Assembly: GCF_003076455.1 (NCBI RefSeq)
Contig: NZ_CP020918.1
Span: 2,371,501-2,435,500, forward strand
Reading direction: 5' to 3'
DNA length: 64,000 nt
From: Flavobacterium faecale
GTDB lineage: Bacteria > Bacteroidota > Bacteroidia > Flavobacteriales > Flavobacteriaceae
Of this stretch, positions 43,501-51,930 are shown piece after piece; positions within the stretch are counted from its first letter, which is position 1; every line of letters begins with the position of its first letter. The notes below the pieces were generated by a model that had not been told where the DNA came from, ran no database searches, and saw only the letters and a program-made list of their open reading frames with translations. The position numbers and the translations under genes were made by a program.

Positions 43501-46500
43501 AGCATCAGCCAAACATTCTACGGTCGAACTTGCGTTAGCAGGAACAACTGGTTTTGTAGTCAAGTCAATTGTATAGGTATAGGTATAAACCGAAACATTT
43601 GAAGCACAATCAGTGTATGTATAGTTGTACACTTTCGTTCCTTCACAAACAGGATCAGCCGAAGCAGTGATCACTGGCGTAAGTGCAGTTCCACATTTAT
43701 CAGTAACTGGCGGAGCAACAGGTTGTACAGCGTTAGCAAGACATTCTACAGTAGAACTTGCGTTAGCAGGAACAGTTGGTTTAGAAGTCAAGTCAATTGT
43801 GTAGGTGTATTTCCAATTCGAAACTAAACCAGAACAATCCGTATAGGTATAATTGTATGTTCTAGATCCTTCACAAGATAAAGTTGTAGGCGAATCTACC
43901 GTAGAAGCTAAAACTGCAGTAACATCAGTTCCGCACACATCTTTGATTCCAGTTGGAGGCGTTGGAGTAGTAGCGTTTGCAATACATTCTACCGTACTTG
44001 CGCCATCTGCAGGAATAGTTGCAGGAGCAATGGTATGATCAATTGTGTAGGTATATTTCCAATTCGAAACCAAACCAGAACAATCCGTATAGGTATAATT
44101 GTAGGTTCTTGAACCTTCACAAGATAAAGTTGCAGGCGAATCTACTGTAGAATCTAAAAACGCTGTAACATCAGTTCCACACACATCTTTAATTCCAGTT
44201 GGAGGAGTTGGAGTTGTAGCGTTCGCAATACATTCCACCGTGCTCGCACCATCTGCAGGAATAGTTGCAGGTGCTTTTGTATGATCAATTGTGTAGGTAT
44301 ATTTCCAGTTCGAAACCAAACCAGAACAATCAGTATAGGTATAATTATAGGTTCTTGTTCCTTCACAAGATACAGTTGCAGGCGAATCTACTGTAGAAGC
44401 TAAAAACGCTGTAACATCAGTTCCACAAATATCTTTGATTCCAGTTGGAGGCGTTGGAGTAGTAGCGCTTGCAATACATTCTACCGTACTAGCACCATCT
44501 GCAGGAATAGTTGCAGGTGCTTTTGTATGATCAATTGTGTAGGTATATTTCCAATTCGAAACCAAATCAGAACAATCAGTATAGGTATAATTATAGGTTC
44601 TTGATCCTTCACAAGATAAAGTTGCAGGCGAATCTACCGTAGAAGCTAAAACTGCAGTAACATCAGTTCCACAAACATCTTTGATTCCAGTTGGAGGCGT
44701 TGGAGTTGTAGCGTTCGCAATACATTCTACCGTACTTGCACCATCTGCAGGAATAGTAGCAGGAGCAATGGTATGATCAATTGTGTAGGTATATTTCCAA
44801 TTCGAAACCAAACCAGAACAATCCGTATAGGTATAATTGTAGGTTCTTGATCCTTCACAAGATAAAGTTGCAGGCGAATCTACCGTAGAAGCTAAAACTG
44901 CAGTAACATCAGTTCCACAAACATCTTTGATTCCAGTTGGAGGCGTTGGAGTTGTAGCGTTCGCAATACATTCTATCGTGCTTGCACCATCTGCAGGAAT
45001 AGTTGCTGGTGCAATGGTATGATCAATTGTGTAGGTGTATTTCCAATTCGAAACCAAACCAGAACAATCAGTATAGGTATAATTGTAGGTTCTTGATCCT
45101 TCACAAGATAAAGTTGCAGGCGAATCTACTGTAGAAGCTAAAACTGCAGTAACATCAGTTTCACAAACATCTTTGATTCCAGTTGGAGGCGTTGGAGTTG
45201 TAGCGTTTGCAATACATTCTACCGTACTAGCGCCATCTGCAGGAATAGTTGCAGGTACTTTTGTATGATCAATTGTGTAGGTATATTTCCAATTCGAAAC
45301 CAAATCAGAACAATCAGTATAGGTATAATTATAGGTTCTTGACCCTTCACAAGATAAAGTTGCAGGCGAATCTACTGTAGAAGCTAAAACTGCAGTAACA
45401 TCAGTTCCACAAACATCTTTGATTCCAGTTGGAGGCGTTGGAGTTGTAGCGTTCGCAATACATTCTATCGTGCTTGCACCATCTGCAGGAATAGTTGCTG
45501 GTGCAATGGTATGATCAATTGTGTAGGTGTATTTATAAGTGGATACGTTGCCCCCACAATCGGTATAATTAAATGTATATTCTTTTGTTCCTTCACATAA
45601 TGGATCTGCATTTTGTGTGATGGTCGGAGTTACAGTATCTCCTTTATAATCTTTAACTATTGGTGTCGTTGGTTGTGTTGCATTTGCTAAACATTCTACA
45701 ATTGAAGAAGCATTGATAGGAACAATAAGTTGAGAATGAACCGTTACAATATATTTATAGGTGTCTATTGTGGTGCCAGACGTGTTTTTAACCGTAATGT
45801 TATATTGTATGGTCTGATCTAATCCGGAAGTGTTAATTAAAGTGTCATCTATTAAATTGGTCGTTTTTATTGATGTGGAAGCTCCAGTTATATTTGTGTT
45901 TGAAACTGCCGCCCAGCTAAAAGTAGCATTTGTAAACGGACCGTCATTTATTAAATTATGACTTAGTTTTGTATTACTACATACAGTTTGGATTGGGTGA
46001 ACACTCACAACTTTGCTAGCTGTAGGATTTGTAATGCTTCCTAGTCTAGGTGTTCCGGTTGCGGTAACTGTATTTGTAATATTAGTTTGGTTATTTATAT
46101 CAGTTTGATTTACTAAATAGGTAGCTGTCCAAGTCGCTATTTGTCCAGAAGCCAAAGATTCTATTTTATTATCAGTCGTGTTTACATCAGTTCCAGTTGT
46201 ACTTTGAATACTTGGTGTTGACAGTGTTCCGTTTGCAACGTGACTATCATTAATAGTGATGTTGTCTACTGTGATATTTCCACTATTTGTAACTATATAG
46301 GTGTAAGTAATTGTTTGACCTTGAGCTACGTTATATTGATCGTCGACTGTTTTTGTAATAGTTAAAGATGGTTTTAATGCTAATGGAGTAACTGTTGGAT
46401 CATCTACATTATTATTTGGGTTACTTGGGTCGTCTGATATATCTGTAATTGTAGTTATCCCATTGTTTGCTGTCCCTTTTACAGATGCCGTATTGGTCAC

Positions 46501-49110
46501 CTTACCGCTATCCAAATCAGTTTGAGTGATTGTATGGCTGGCGGTAAAAAGGGTAGTAGCCCCGGGGTTTAATGTTGCCACAGTTGAAGGGGAAATGCTA
46601 CTTGAGGATACATTTGAGTCAGTAATTGTTATATTGTTAAGAATGATATTCCCTGTGTTTTTAACAGTTAGGTTATAAATTATATTCTCGCCTACAGTGT
46701 CATAAGACCCATCTGCCGCTGTTTGAGCAATTTTTTCTAAATTTATCTTTCCTTCTTGCGTAATCAATGTTACCGTAGGATCATTAGTTGTGCTAGTTGC
46801 ATTGGTAGGATCATCCGATACATCTGAAATCCCATAACCGTTTGATAGCGTAGCATTGGCTGTAGCCGAATTAATTACTTGCCCAGCTTCAATATCTGCT
46901 TGTGTAATTTTGTGCGTTGCCGTAAATGTTGTTGAAGCACCTTTTGCTAAGGTAGCTACAGAGGAAGGTGATATACTTCCTGTATCTGCCTTTGGATCTG
47001 TAATTGTAATGTTGGTCAAGTTAGTATCACCTGTATTTTTGACAACAATGGTATAATTGATAATTTCACCCACAGTATCATACCTTCCATCAGCTGCTGC
47101 CAAAGAAGTCTTAGTAACATCAATTTCGCTATTAGTGATAGTGATAGATTCTGTGTCATCGTCTACTTGTACATCTGCCTCAGGTATATCTTGGGTATTA
47201 GAAACGGTATTGATAACCGTTGAACTAGCAGTAACATCATTAACTTTTGCAGTAATAAAAATAGTAAATATTTCACCGCTGGTCATTGTTCCTATATTCC
47301 AATTAGGTGCAGTCCAAGTTCCGCGTACAGCTGTCGCAGAAACAAATGATAATTGTGACGGTAGCAAATCGTTTATAACAAGATTGGTTACAGGATTTAC
47401 ACCTAAACTTTTTACACTCACTTTAAAAATAACTGTATCTCCTTCGAGTACATTACTTTTATCAACTGTTTTTGTAAGTATAATTTCAGGGTCACAATTA
47501 TAAGCGGATAAAACTGATGAATCATAAGTACACCCTCCTTTGGTTACTCTAACAAAAAAATCACCTGGAGTTGAAGGAGTGTAACTGCTACTAGTAGCTC
47601 CTGCAATGATACTATCATCTTTGTACCATTGGTAGGCTTCAAAACTTCCTGATAGCTCTTTTAGATCTGATCCTGGTAAACAGCTCCCTCCCGTAATTTT
47701 TAAATCAACAACTGGTACTGTATCGAAGCCTGAATAGTAACCTGCAATACCTGCATTAGTATTCACTCCAATAAACCCTACTGCTATGGGACCAGTAGAT
47801 TTAACCGAAATATTCCCATTCAAATTGGGTACATAAAATGATTTCCATGGTAGCCCTGCCGCAGGTATAGGAGTAGGTAAAGGAACGATAGTTGCACCAT
47901 CTTTTACAACAATGTCACTATTAGGAGTTGTAGTAGAGGCTAAAATAGTTATACCTCCAGAAAAATCCAGACTTGCAACATCTTTTATTAAAGGAATATT
48001 ATTTAATGTGTCTGGTAATAAGCAATTAACGGGCGCTATGAAATTTAGTCCAAGGGTGTTTGTTGCAGGTGAACCTGCAATACATTGGTATGCGTATGCA
48101 TCTTTTGACGTAACTACAGTCATATTTGCGCCAGCTGAAGATGAGCTGTAATAACTACCAGGAATTTCAAAATATTCTCCATTATTGATCGTTGCGATTG
48201 CTGTTGTAGAACCATTTACAAAAATATTAGTTCCGTTTTGTGTACCGATTATGATTGGGAATTCAGTGGAGTTACTACCATTACCTCTCACAAAAACATA
48301 ATCTCTACCAATTTTATTTTCAGGTACTGGTTGATCGACTCCAGCATCTCTATTTCCTGATGTTGATATAACTCCAACATTCAATCCTCCATTACTGATT
48401 GCTATGTTTTTTGTTGAGCTAATAGACGCCCCTAACCAACCAGTATTATTGGCAGTATTTTGACTAGGCGATGCTTCCAATACATAGCTTTGTCCGGCGT
48501 TTAAAGTAACTGTAATAATATCACTAGTTATTCCTCCTAAGTTATTTCCTAATCTAAATTCACAAGAAGTATTATAACCACTTATAGTTACTACGGTATT
48601 ATCTTCGGCAGACATTATACCCAAGGTATTTGTTAAAGTAGCATGGGATCCTCGATTTGGGATACCTCCCCACTTAAATTTTGTTCCAAGTGCCTGTCTT
48701 CCTTTAGAAGTTAATGAGGTTGCTTGAGAAGTAGATCTACCTCTATAATTAACATAAAAACTTTCGCCATTTCTAGATTTAAATCGGAGTCCACTATTAC
48801 TAAGAACAACACCTGTATTCGCATTAGTGACTAAAGTTATGTTGTTATCACCATCTGTAAGAGAGTATTTAACAGGGCTACTGTTTGACAAGGTCAACGT
48901 GGTTAATGCTGTGGTACTTGTTCCTAGATAGACATCAATAAGAAAAGAAGTTGTAGTTGGTGTGGACAAATAAAACGCTTGTTGTTGCACGGCTTGGTTG
49001 TCGGACGCCTGTTTTAATGGCGGTAAATAATGCAAATCACTAAGTTGAGAATGACTAGTGTGCATGAACAATATAGTAATGAGAAAAATATAAAAGTATT
49101 TTTTTTTCAT
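34531..49110 (-). CDS. Giant repetitive surface adhesin with T9SS type B sorting domain
   Basis: A 4859-residue exported protein. Signal peptide 1-22 (cleaved at SHSQ); an IgGFc-binding-like N-terminal region to about residue 510; an Ig-like unit (FEAYQWYKDDSIIAG); four DUF11 domains; seven 82-residue repeats (1202-1775); ten 76-residue repeats (1776-2535) and one decayed copy; two PKD-like units; thirteen more DUF11 domains, many with an acidic FNDENGDG insert; thrombospondin-3-like calcium-binding DTDSDGVADIIDIDDDNDG stretches (about 4490-4750); and a C-terminal type B sorting domain (SPNGDGDNDVLVLGR, VQIYNRWGILVYE, GTYFYVIKYK). It is expected to cross the outer membrane by type IX secretion and act in adhesion or gliding. 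No sprF/porP-like partner gene is adjacent. Confidence 0.95.
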   Translation of the reverse strand: MKKKYFYIFLITILFMHTSHSQLSDLHYLPPLKQASDNQAVQQQAFYLSTPTTTSFLIDVYLGTSTTALTTLTLSNSSPVKYSLTDGDNNITLVTNANTGVVLSNSGLRFKSRNGESFYVNYRGRSTSQATSLTSKGRQALGTKFKWGGIPNRGSHATLTNTLGIMSAEDNTVVTISGYNTSCEFRLGNNLGGITSDIITVTLNAGQSYVLEASPSQNTANNTGWLGASISSTKNIAISNGGLNVGVISTSGNRDAGVDQPVPENKIGRDYVFVRGNGSNSTEFPIIIGTQNGTNIFVNGSTTAIATINNGEYFEIPGSYYSSSSAGANMTVVTSKDAYAYQCIAGSPATNTLGLNFIAPVNCLLPDTLNNIPLIKDVASLDFSGGITILASTTTPNSDIVVKDGATIVPLPTPIPAAGLPWKSFYVPNLNGNISVKSTGPIAVGFIGVNTNAGIAGYYSGFDTVPVVDLKITGGSCLPGSDLKELSGSFEAYQWYKDDSIIAGATSSSYTPSTPGDFFVRVTKGGCTYDSSVLSAYNCDPEIILTKTVDKSNVLEGDTVIFKVSVKSLGVNPVTNLVINDLLPSQLSFVSATAVRGTWTAPNWNIGTMTSGEIFTIFITAKVNDVTASSTVINTVSNTQDIPEADVQVDDDTESITITNSEIDVTKTSLAAADGRYDTVGEIINYTIVVKNTGDTNLTNITITDPKADTGSISPSSVATLAKGASTTFTATHKITQADIEAGQVINSATANATLSNGYGISDVSDDPTNATSTTNDPTVTLITQEGKINLEKIAQTAADGSYDTVGENIIYNLTVKNTGNIILNNITITDSNVSSSSISPSTVATLNPGATTLFTASHTITQTDLDSGKVTNTASVKGTANNGITTITDISDDPSNPNNNVDDPTVTPLALKPSLTITKTVDDQYNVAQGQTITYTYIVTNSGNITVDNITINDSHVANGTLSTPSIQSTTGTDVNTTDNKIESLASGQIATWTATYLVNQTDINNQTNITNTVTATGTPRLGSITNPTASKVVSVHPIQTVCSNTKLSHNLINDGPFTNATFSWAAVSNTNITGASTSIKTTNLIDDTLINTSGLDQTIQYNITVKNTSGTTIDTYKYIVTVHSQLIVPINASSIVECLANATQPTTPIVKDYKGDTVTPTITQNADPLCEGTKEYTFNYTDCGGNVSTYKYTYTIDHTIAPATIPADGASTIECIANATTPTPPTGIKDVCGTDVTAVLASTVDSPATLSCEGSRTYNYTYTDCSDLVSNWKYTYTIDHTKVPATIPADGASTVECIANATTPTPPTGIKDVCETDVTAVLASTVDSPATLSCEGSRTYNYTYTDCSGLVSNWKYTYTIDHTIAPATIPADGASTIECIANATTPTPPTGIKDVCGTDVTAVLASTVDSPATLSCEGSRTYNYTYTDCSGLVSNWKYTYTIDHTIAPATIPADGASTVECIANATTPTPPTGIKDVCGTDVTAVLASTVDSPATLSCEGSRTYNYTYTDCSDLVSNWKYTYTIDHTKAPATIPADGASTVECIASATTPTPPTGIKDICGTDVTAFLASTVDSPATVSCEGTRTYNYTYTDCSGLVSNWKYTYTIDHTKAPATIPADGASTVECIANATTPTPPTGIKDVCGTDVTAFLDSTVDSPATLSCEGSRTYNYTYTDCSGLVSNWKYTYTIDHTIAPATIPADGASTVECIANATTPTPPTGIKDVCGTDVTAVLASTVDSPTTLSCEGSRTYNYTYTDCSGLVSNWKYTYTIDLTSKPTVPANASSTVECLANAVQPVAPPVTDKCGTALTPVITASADPVCEGTKVYNYTYTDCASNVSVYTYTYTIDLTTKPVVPANASSTVECLADAVQPAAPVVTDKCGNTITPVITASADPVCEGTKVYTYTYTDCASNVSVYTYTYTLDLTSKPIVPANASSTVECLADAVQPAAPAVTDKCGNNIIPVITASADPVCEGTKVYTYTYTDCASNVSVYTYTYTLDLTSKPTVPANASSTVECLADAVQPAAPVVTDKCGNTITPVITASADPVCEGTKVYTYTYTDCASNVSVYTYTYTLDLTSKPIVPANASSTVECLADAVQPAAPPVTDKCGNALTPVITASADPVCEGTKVYTYTYTDCASNVSVYTYTYTLDLTSKPVVPANASSTVECLADAVQPAAPTVTDKCGNNITPVITASADPVCEGTKVYTYTYTDCASNVSVYTYTYTLDLTSKPIVPANASSTVECLANAVQPVAPVVTDKCGNALTPVITASADPVCEGTKVYTYTYTDCASNVSVYTYTYTLDLTSKPDVPVNASSTVECLADAVQPAAPPVTDKCGNALTPVITASADPVCEGTKVYTYTYTDCASNVSVYTYTYTLDLTSKPIVPANASSTVECLADAVQPVAPAVTDKCGNALTPMITASADPVCEGTKVYTYTYTDCASNVSVYTYTYTLDLTSKPIVPANASSTVECLADAVQPAAPPVTDKCGNALTPVITASADPVCEGTKVYTYTYTDCASNVSVYTYTYTIDMTIKPIVPSNGSALVNDISKAVQPAAPTVIDNCGKNIVPVITENVSPVCDGQKIYYFTYTDCGGNSSVYTYTYTIDVTSTLIISNKTKISCSDVALNYDLKTTTPLVNPTFTWVATDNPAVTGEKNGNGTTITDAILNISGVTQTVKYTVTPFNNKGCQGPTFELLVTVKPQPFASKNPTDVTCSTIALNHNLSADVDLANTTFTWAAANNPNVSGETTTSSISNTIKDKLVNTSGVVQTVVYTITPESSGNCTGKPFTYTVTVRPEATLIVTKITLPATDGQYDSVGEIVKYQITVENKNEVTVSNLTLEDLNADASSINPSSFATVAAFQKVIFTASHTITQSDLNAGQVVNSAIGTAFDPCGTRVTDLSDDPATTTPNDNTITSLVQKPVLALEKTFTFNDENGDGLVQNNETITYNFKVTNTGNVTLTNISINDPLMTVNGGPISLAPAAVDATTFAGTYVITQGTIDSGSLTNSATVTGTDPKGKIVTDISDDPKNAANIDTNGNGNPDDSTIFAIVAKPELTVEKTGVFIDANGDGLAQVGETVSYSFEIKNTGNVTITGITVNDPFSPVTGGPITLLPGAKDSTTFTTVHTLTQAEINTGTVTNSATAAGKAPNGATISDVSDDPTTAAQNDATVTKLTQNPLLTLLKTAVFNDENGNGFPETGETVSYSFTVKNNGNVTLTGITISDPLTSVTGGPITLAPNKSDATTFKANYTLKLTDINAGQVTNTATATGKDPDGKTVATLSDDPNNATNGDSDNDGHPDDPTLTKLAPNAKLSVTKTGVFKDANNDGLAQVGETIDYTFEVSNIGNVSVTGIKITDPLVTVTGGPISLDPNQKNGTTFKATYTLTQADIDAAKVTNVAVASGQTPKGATVSDTSDDPNNPTNTDNNGNGEPDDATITTIPGKGKVSLTKVTLAPTDGSYDSVGEKINYLLTITNTGNLTLSNLAITDANADIGSILPAIIATLAPGKSATVSAAHSITQSEIDLGSVTNSASVTATDTAGITATDTSDDPNNATNADINGDGDPDDATVTSITQKPAISLEKTFVFNDENGDGFPQLNESITYNFKVQNTGKVTLSDIKVIDQLVTVLGGPITLAPTEIDNHTFYATYKITQANIDAGFVSNSAVINSKDTNGNTVTDTSDDPNNSSNVDANGDGEPDDATITALVSKPELTVTKIGSFIDANQDGLAQVGETIRYHFEIINTGNVTISNITIADALVAVTGNPITLAPKAKNTSNFVAIYTLTQDDVNTGFVINTATASGQDPFGGTVSDRSDDPTTAAKNDDTNTSLAREPQLSLFKTATFNDENGDGLPQANETIRYNFDIRNNGNVTIFGIQITDPLVAITGAPLDLQPTEGNDTHFSALYTIKQSDIDSGGITNSALAVGQDKDGSKVTDVSDFSDDPDNPNDEDLNGDGDPDDPTVSALTGKAALNITKTATFNDTNNNGFANVGETITYAFAVSNIGNLSLTNVKVTDPIVTVSGAAISLSPGQLDATTFKAVYSITQEDLDTGKVSNTAVASGQDPNGIVVKDFSDDPNNTANADLNNDGNPDDATVTSFPVQGKISILKTALAAADGAYDTIGEKITYSIVVTNSGSTTLSNIKITDTNADLGTVVPSTISVLSPGKSVTITAIHTVTQADLNAGFVSNTAAVRSNDALGNVVSDLSDDPTNPANIDANADGDPDDATVSAMAQKPQLQLTKASTLAPDGLWDTIGEVILYNLVLTNTGNVTLTNVAVTDANADAGSVTPASFATLLPGQKVTLTAKHTITQVDLDKGAVTNTAVATAKDPKGGNVTDDSDDPNNDTNKDTNGDGEPDDATVTVTPQLAILEVTKVTNNRTFTKVGDPILYTIVVTNRGNINLLNVNVRDNNGTFTSQSSVNVLAPGKSFTVTATHLTTADDILFGYIDNTAVVHALIPNSTTTIEEDSDDPTNTTNVDIDKDGDFEDPTTSYLDTDSDGVADIIDIDDDNDGILDTVEGTMDSDGDGIPNHLDIDADNDGIPDNLEAQTTTGYKAPSKVDLNKNGLDDAYENGTVLGLTPTNTDGTDNPDYLDTDSDNDGVADIIEAFDKNKDGIPDLFISGNDADHDGLDDSFEGANTMDGFVVNNEFKTGSRDTNNTDGTDEPDYRDIDDDNDGVYTKYELDPNSDGNGPDDTDKDGIPDYLDTDDDGDGISTKSEGADPNGDGNPNDAVDGNANGIPDYLEVGNYNLTLPADEIEVFSAVSPNGDGDNDVLVLGRIYEFPENTVQIYNRWGILVYETVGYGSHNNFFRGYSEGRVTISKQEKLPTGTYFYVIKYKSNGFDKRKAGYIYLQN
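41506..43785 (-). repeat. Ten tandem 228-bp coding repeats in the adhesin gene
   Basis: Each codes for 76 residues opening SKPxVPANASSTVECLADAV and closing YTYTDCASNVSVYTYTYTLD. Copies differ at few positions, mainly around VTDKCGNxxTPV. A decayed eleventh copy follows directly downstream. The four cysteines per unit are invariant, suggesting disulfide-bonded HYR/Ig-like modules. Confidence 0.92.
43786..45507 (-). repeat. Seven tandem 246-bp coding repeats in the adhesin gene
   Basis: Each codes for 82 residues opening APATIPADGASTVECIANAT and closing YTDCSGLVSNWKYTYTIDHT. They adjoin the 76-residue array without a linker; both types share the ECxA, CEG and YTYTDC framework and so come from one ancestor. 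One copy has CETDV in place of CGTDV. Confidence 0.92.
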
Positions 49111-49514
49111 GATAGTACGGGTTTTGATAAATTATAGCAACAATTCGAATGTAAAAATGAATTATGTTTTATAATTTATTATCAACAGTATAAAAATTAT
49201 AGAAATTATCAATTTAGATTGTAAAATTACTAATATATATATTAAGAATTCTTTATACCATGAATGTTTTTTCTTAGAAAACGATTAATTTTGTGTATTT
49301 CATAGATGATTTAGTACTTTTTAAAGGTTATTCTTTTCTATTTGATGCTTTTTTAAATATATAAATTATTAACGGCATCATAATCCTAATAGTTTTTTGA
49401 TCTATTGGATTAGTAATTATAGCATAAAATACTGATCTTATTTTATAGGAAAAAAGAGAAATTTAAAATATATTGAAAAAAAGGTGAGTGTTTAATGAAA
49501 AAAGGAATTTTCTA
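49111..49514. other. Long AT-rich leader region of the adhesin gene
   Basis: 404 bp without a gene. Very AT-rich, with no terminator for the upstream plus-strand side and no perfect -7 box close to the adhesin start; it presumably contains the adhesin promoter. Confidence 0.5.
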
Positions 49515-50138
49515 TTAAATGAATGGTTTGATTAAGGATTTCATTACTGCATAACCATTTAAATTTGGATGTACTCCGTCTTCAGAAAATTGGAGAGCTA
49601 GTCCAAAGTGATTATCAACCAAAGCAGAATAATAATCGATAAACTGGATATTTTTCGCAAAAGCGTACTCTTGCAACATTCTGTTGAATTTTATAATACT
49701 CTTTGAAGGATTTATTTTTGGATTCCAATAAAAATGATTGCAGGGTAAAAGGGAGCATAGTATCAGTTCGATTCGATTAAATTTTGCCAATTCTACCATC
49801 GATACAATATTATTTAGGATCATTTCTAATGAAGATTCACCTGTGTTTCCGGCAATATCATTTCCACCTGCGAGAAGAACAACTGTTTTGGGTTGTAACT
49901 GAATCACATCTGCTCTAAAACGCAAAAGCATCTGCGGACTAGTTTGCCCACTGATACCTCTGTTGATGTAGTTTTTGTTCGAAAAAAAATCAGCCTGTTC
50001 TTTACTCCAAAATTCGGTAATAGAATCTCCTATAAAAACGACTCTGTTTGTTGTTTTAGGTTCATTTTGTAAACGTAGGTTCTCCTCTTTATATCGGCCT
50101 AAATAGGGCCAATCTTGCGATTGTAAATTTTGTCCCAT
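49515..50138 (-). CDS. GDSL/SGNH-family esterase or acylhydrolase
   Basis: A 207-residue hydrolase with all four SGNH blocks: GDSIT (nucleophile Ser), RGISGQT (Gly), GGND (Asn) and DGVHPN (Asp and His of the triad). It resembles the platelet-activating-factor acetylhydrolase-like group. No signal peptide is evident from this start (MGQNLQSQDW), but a start further up is not available. Single gene, own promoter presumed. Confidence 0.9.
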   Translation of the reverse strand: MGQNLQSQDWPYLGRYKEENLRLQNEPKTTNRVVFIGDSITEFWSKEQADFFSNKNYINRGISGQTSPQMLLRFRADVIQLQPKTVVLLAGGNDIAGNTGESSLEMILNNIVSMVELAKFNRIELILCSLLPCNHFYWNPKINPSKSIIKFNRMLQEYAFAKNIQFIDYYSALVDNHFGLALQFSEDGVHPNLNGYAVMKSLIKPFI

Positions 50139-50376
50139 GCTGCAGTTGATTTGGCTAAAAATATCGTATTGACGCTACTTTTATTACTCCTTATATGTTT
50201 TGTAAACAAGGTGAATTGATACTAAAGCAAACATACTACATTACGACCAAATGGAAAGGATTTAATTAGTGTATATCGTTTGCCATGCTTGCATAAAAGT
50301 GAGGGCATTGCCAAAAGAGGGTCATAAAATTTAATTAAAAGAAAATTAGAAATCAAAGTGCTATTTTAGAAATACT

Positions 50377-50384
50377 TATATTTG
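50377..50384 (+). promoter_or_regulatory. -7 element TATATTTG of the OsmC gene
   Basis: Exact TAnnTTTG match ending 24 bases before the OsmC ATG. Confidence 0.55.
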
Positions 50385-50407
50385 AGAGAACATAAAAAAT
50401 ACAAACA

Positions 50408-50818
50408 ATGAAAAGACACGCCACCGCCGTATGGAACGGTTCCTTGAAAGAAGGAGCTGGGAAACTAACAACTCAAAGTACAACTTTACAAGACACGCAA
50501 TACTCTTTTAAATCTCGATTCGAAGAAGGTGTTGGTACCAATCCAGAAGAATTGGTTGCGGCTGCACATTCAGGTTGCTTCACAATGCAATTGTCGGCTT
50601 TTATAACTGAGGCTGGTTTTGAAATTGCAAGTATTGAGACCAAATGCATGATCAACTTAATTGACGGAACTATTACTGGTTCGCATTTAATTGTGCAAGC
50701 AAAAATTGAAGGAATTGCTGAAGAGGAGTTTCAATCGTTAGTCAAAAAAGCGGAAGATAATTGTCCTATTTCAAAATTATTTAATACTGCCATAACCTCT
50801 GAAGCTACTTTGGTATAA
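50408..50818 (+). CDS. OsmC-family organic hydroperoxide reductase
   Basis: A 136-residue protein of the OsmC/Ohr family. It has the two redox cysteines C57 (AAHSGCFTM) and C119 (EDNCPISK), and PEELVAAAHSGCF is typical of the OsmC branch. It reduces organic peroxides in the cytoplasm using thiol donors. Its own -7 box and terminator make it a single-gene unit. Confidence 0.93.
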   Translation: MKRHATAVWNGSLKEGAGKLTTQSTTLQDTQYSFKSRFEEGVGTNPEELVAAAHSGCFTMQLSAFITEAGFEIASIETKCMINLIDGTITGSHLIVQAKIEGIAEEEFQSLVKKAEDNCPISKLFNTAITSEATLV

Positions 50819-50841
50819 TTCATACAGGTTACAATATAACA

Positions 50842-50879
50842 AACAAGGCGCTAGTTTTTCTAGCGCCTTGTTTTGTTTT
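50842..50879 (+). terminator. Rho-independent terminator of the OsmC gene
   Basis: A perfect 13-base stem (AACAAGGCGCTAG and its inverse) with a TTTTT loop and a T-rich tail. Confidence 0.92.
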
Positions 50880-50997
50880 ACTATTTTTTCGAAAGTAGTT
50901 CTAAATGTCAGTACTGTTTTCTAATTTCAATTTTAATTATGCTTAATCTTTACAATACTTATTTCTAGTCATAAAGAATTAGTCATAAAATAAAGAA

Positions 50998-51885
50998 CTA
51001 ATCAAATAAATCTGAAGACAGATAACGGTCTCCACGGTCGCAAACGATCGCTACAATTACACCCGATTCAATTTGGTTTGCAATTTGTACCGCAACCGCA
51101 ACAGATCCTCCACTACTCATGCCGGCAAATATTCCTTCCTCAACTGCTAGTCGTTTGGTCATTGCGCGCGCTTCTTCCTCAGATACATCTACTGTTTGGT
51201 CTACTTTGGATGGGTTAAATATTTTTGGTAAATATTCTTGCGGCCATTTGCGTATACCTGGAATCTGTGATCCGTCACTTGGCTGTGCGCCTACGATTTG
51301 TACCGCTGGATTTTGCTCTTTCAAAAAAGTCGAAGTTCCCATAATGGTTCCCGTAGTTCCCATTGCTGCTACAAAGTGAGTTACAGTGCCCTCTGTATCT
51401 CTCCATATTTCGGGACCCGTAGTTTTGTAGTGGGCTTTCCAGTTATCGTCATTTGCAAACTGGTTTAACATCAGGTAGCCACCTTCGGCCACTTTTTTAT
51501 CAGCATAATCTCTAGAACCAATGATTCCTGTTTCGGCTGGTGTCAAAATTACGGTAGCACCATACGCTCGCATGGTTTGCGTACGCTCTTTGGTTGAATT
51601 TTCAGGGAGAACAAGTTCGATATCGATACCCAAAACTTGTGCAATCATGGCAAGCGCAATTCCGGTATTACCGCTGGTAGCTTCAATCAGTTTGTCTCCT
51701 TTTTTAATTTCACCTCTGTCCATAGCGCCTTTTATCATTGCATATGCTGCCCTGTCTTTTACGCTACCGCCAGGATTATTTCCTTCTAATTTTAATAACA
51801 ATTTTACATTCTTATTTTGAACCAAATTGACTGTTTCTACAAGTGGCGTATTGCCTATCAAGTCAACTAATTTTTGAGGTTTCAT
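50998..51885 (-). CDS. cysM: Cysteine synthase CysM (O-acetylserine sulfhydrylase B)
   Basis: A 295-residue PLP enzyme that makes cysteine from O-acetylserine and sulfide (or thiosulfate). The cofactor lysine is K43 in EGNNPGGSVKDR; SGNTGIALAM binds the substrate carboxylate and GTTGTIMG the PLP phosphate. The EGNNPGG motif and length place it in the CysM branch rather than CysK. It lies 45 bp after the serine acetyltransferase gene, which makes its substrate. Confidence 0.93.
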   Translation of the reverse strand: MKPQKLVDLIGNTPLVETVNLVQNKNVKLLLKLEGNNPGGSVKDRAAYAMIKGAMDRGEIKKGDKLIEATSGNTGIALAMIAQVLGIDIELVLPENSTKERTQTMRAYGATVILTPAETGIIGSRDYADKKVAEGGYLMLNQFANDDNWKAHYKTTGPEIWRDTEGTVTHFVAAMGTTGTIMGTSTFLKEQNPAVQIVGAQPSDGSQIPGIRKWPQEYLPKIFNPSKVDQTVDVSEEEARAMTKRLAVEEGIFAGMSSGGSVAVAVQIANQIESGVIVAIVCDRGDRYLSSDLFD

Positions 51886-51930
51886 AGTATTATAATTATA
51901 TTGTGATTGTCACTGTGACTAAATGACGTT

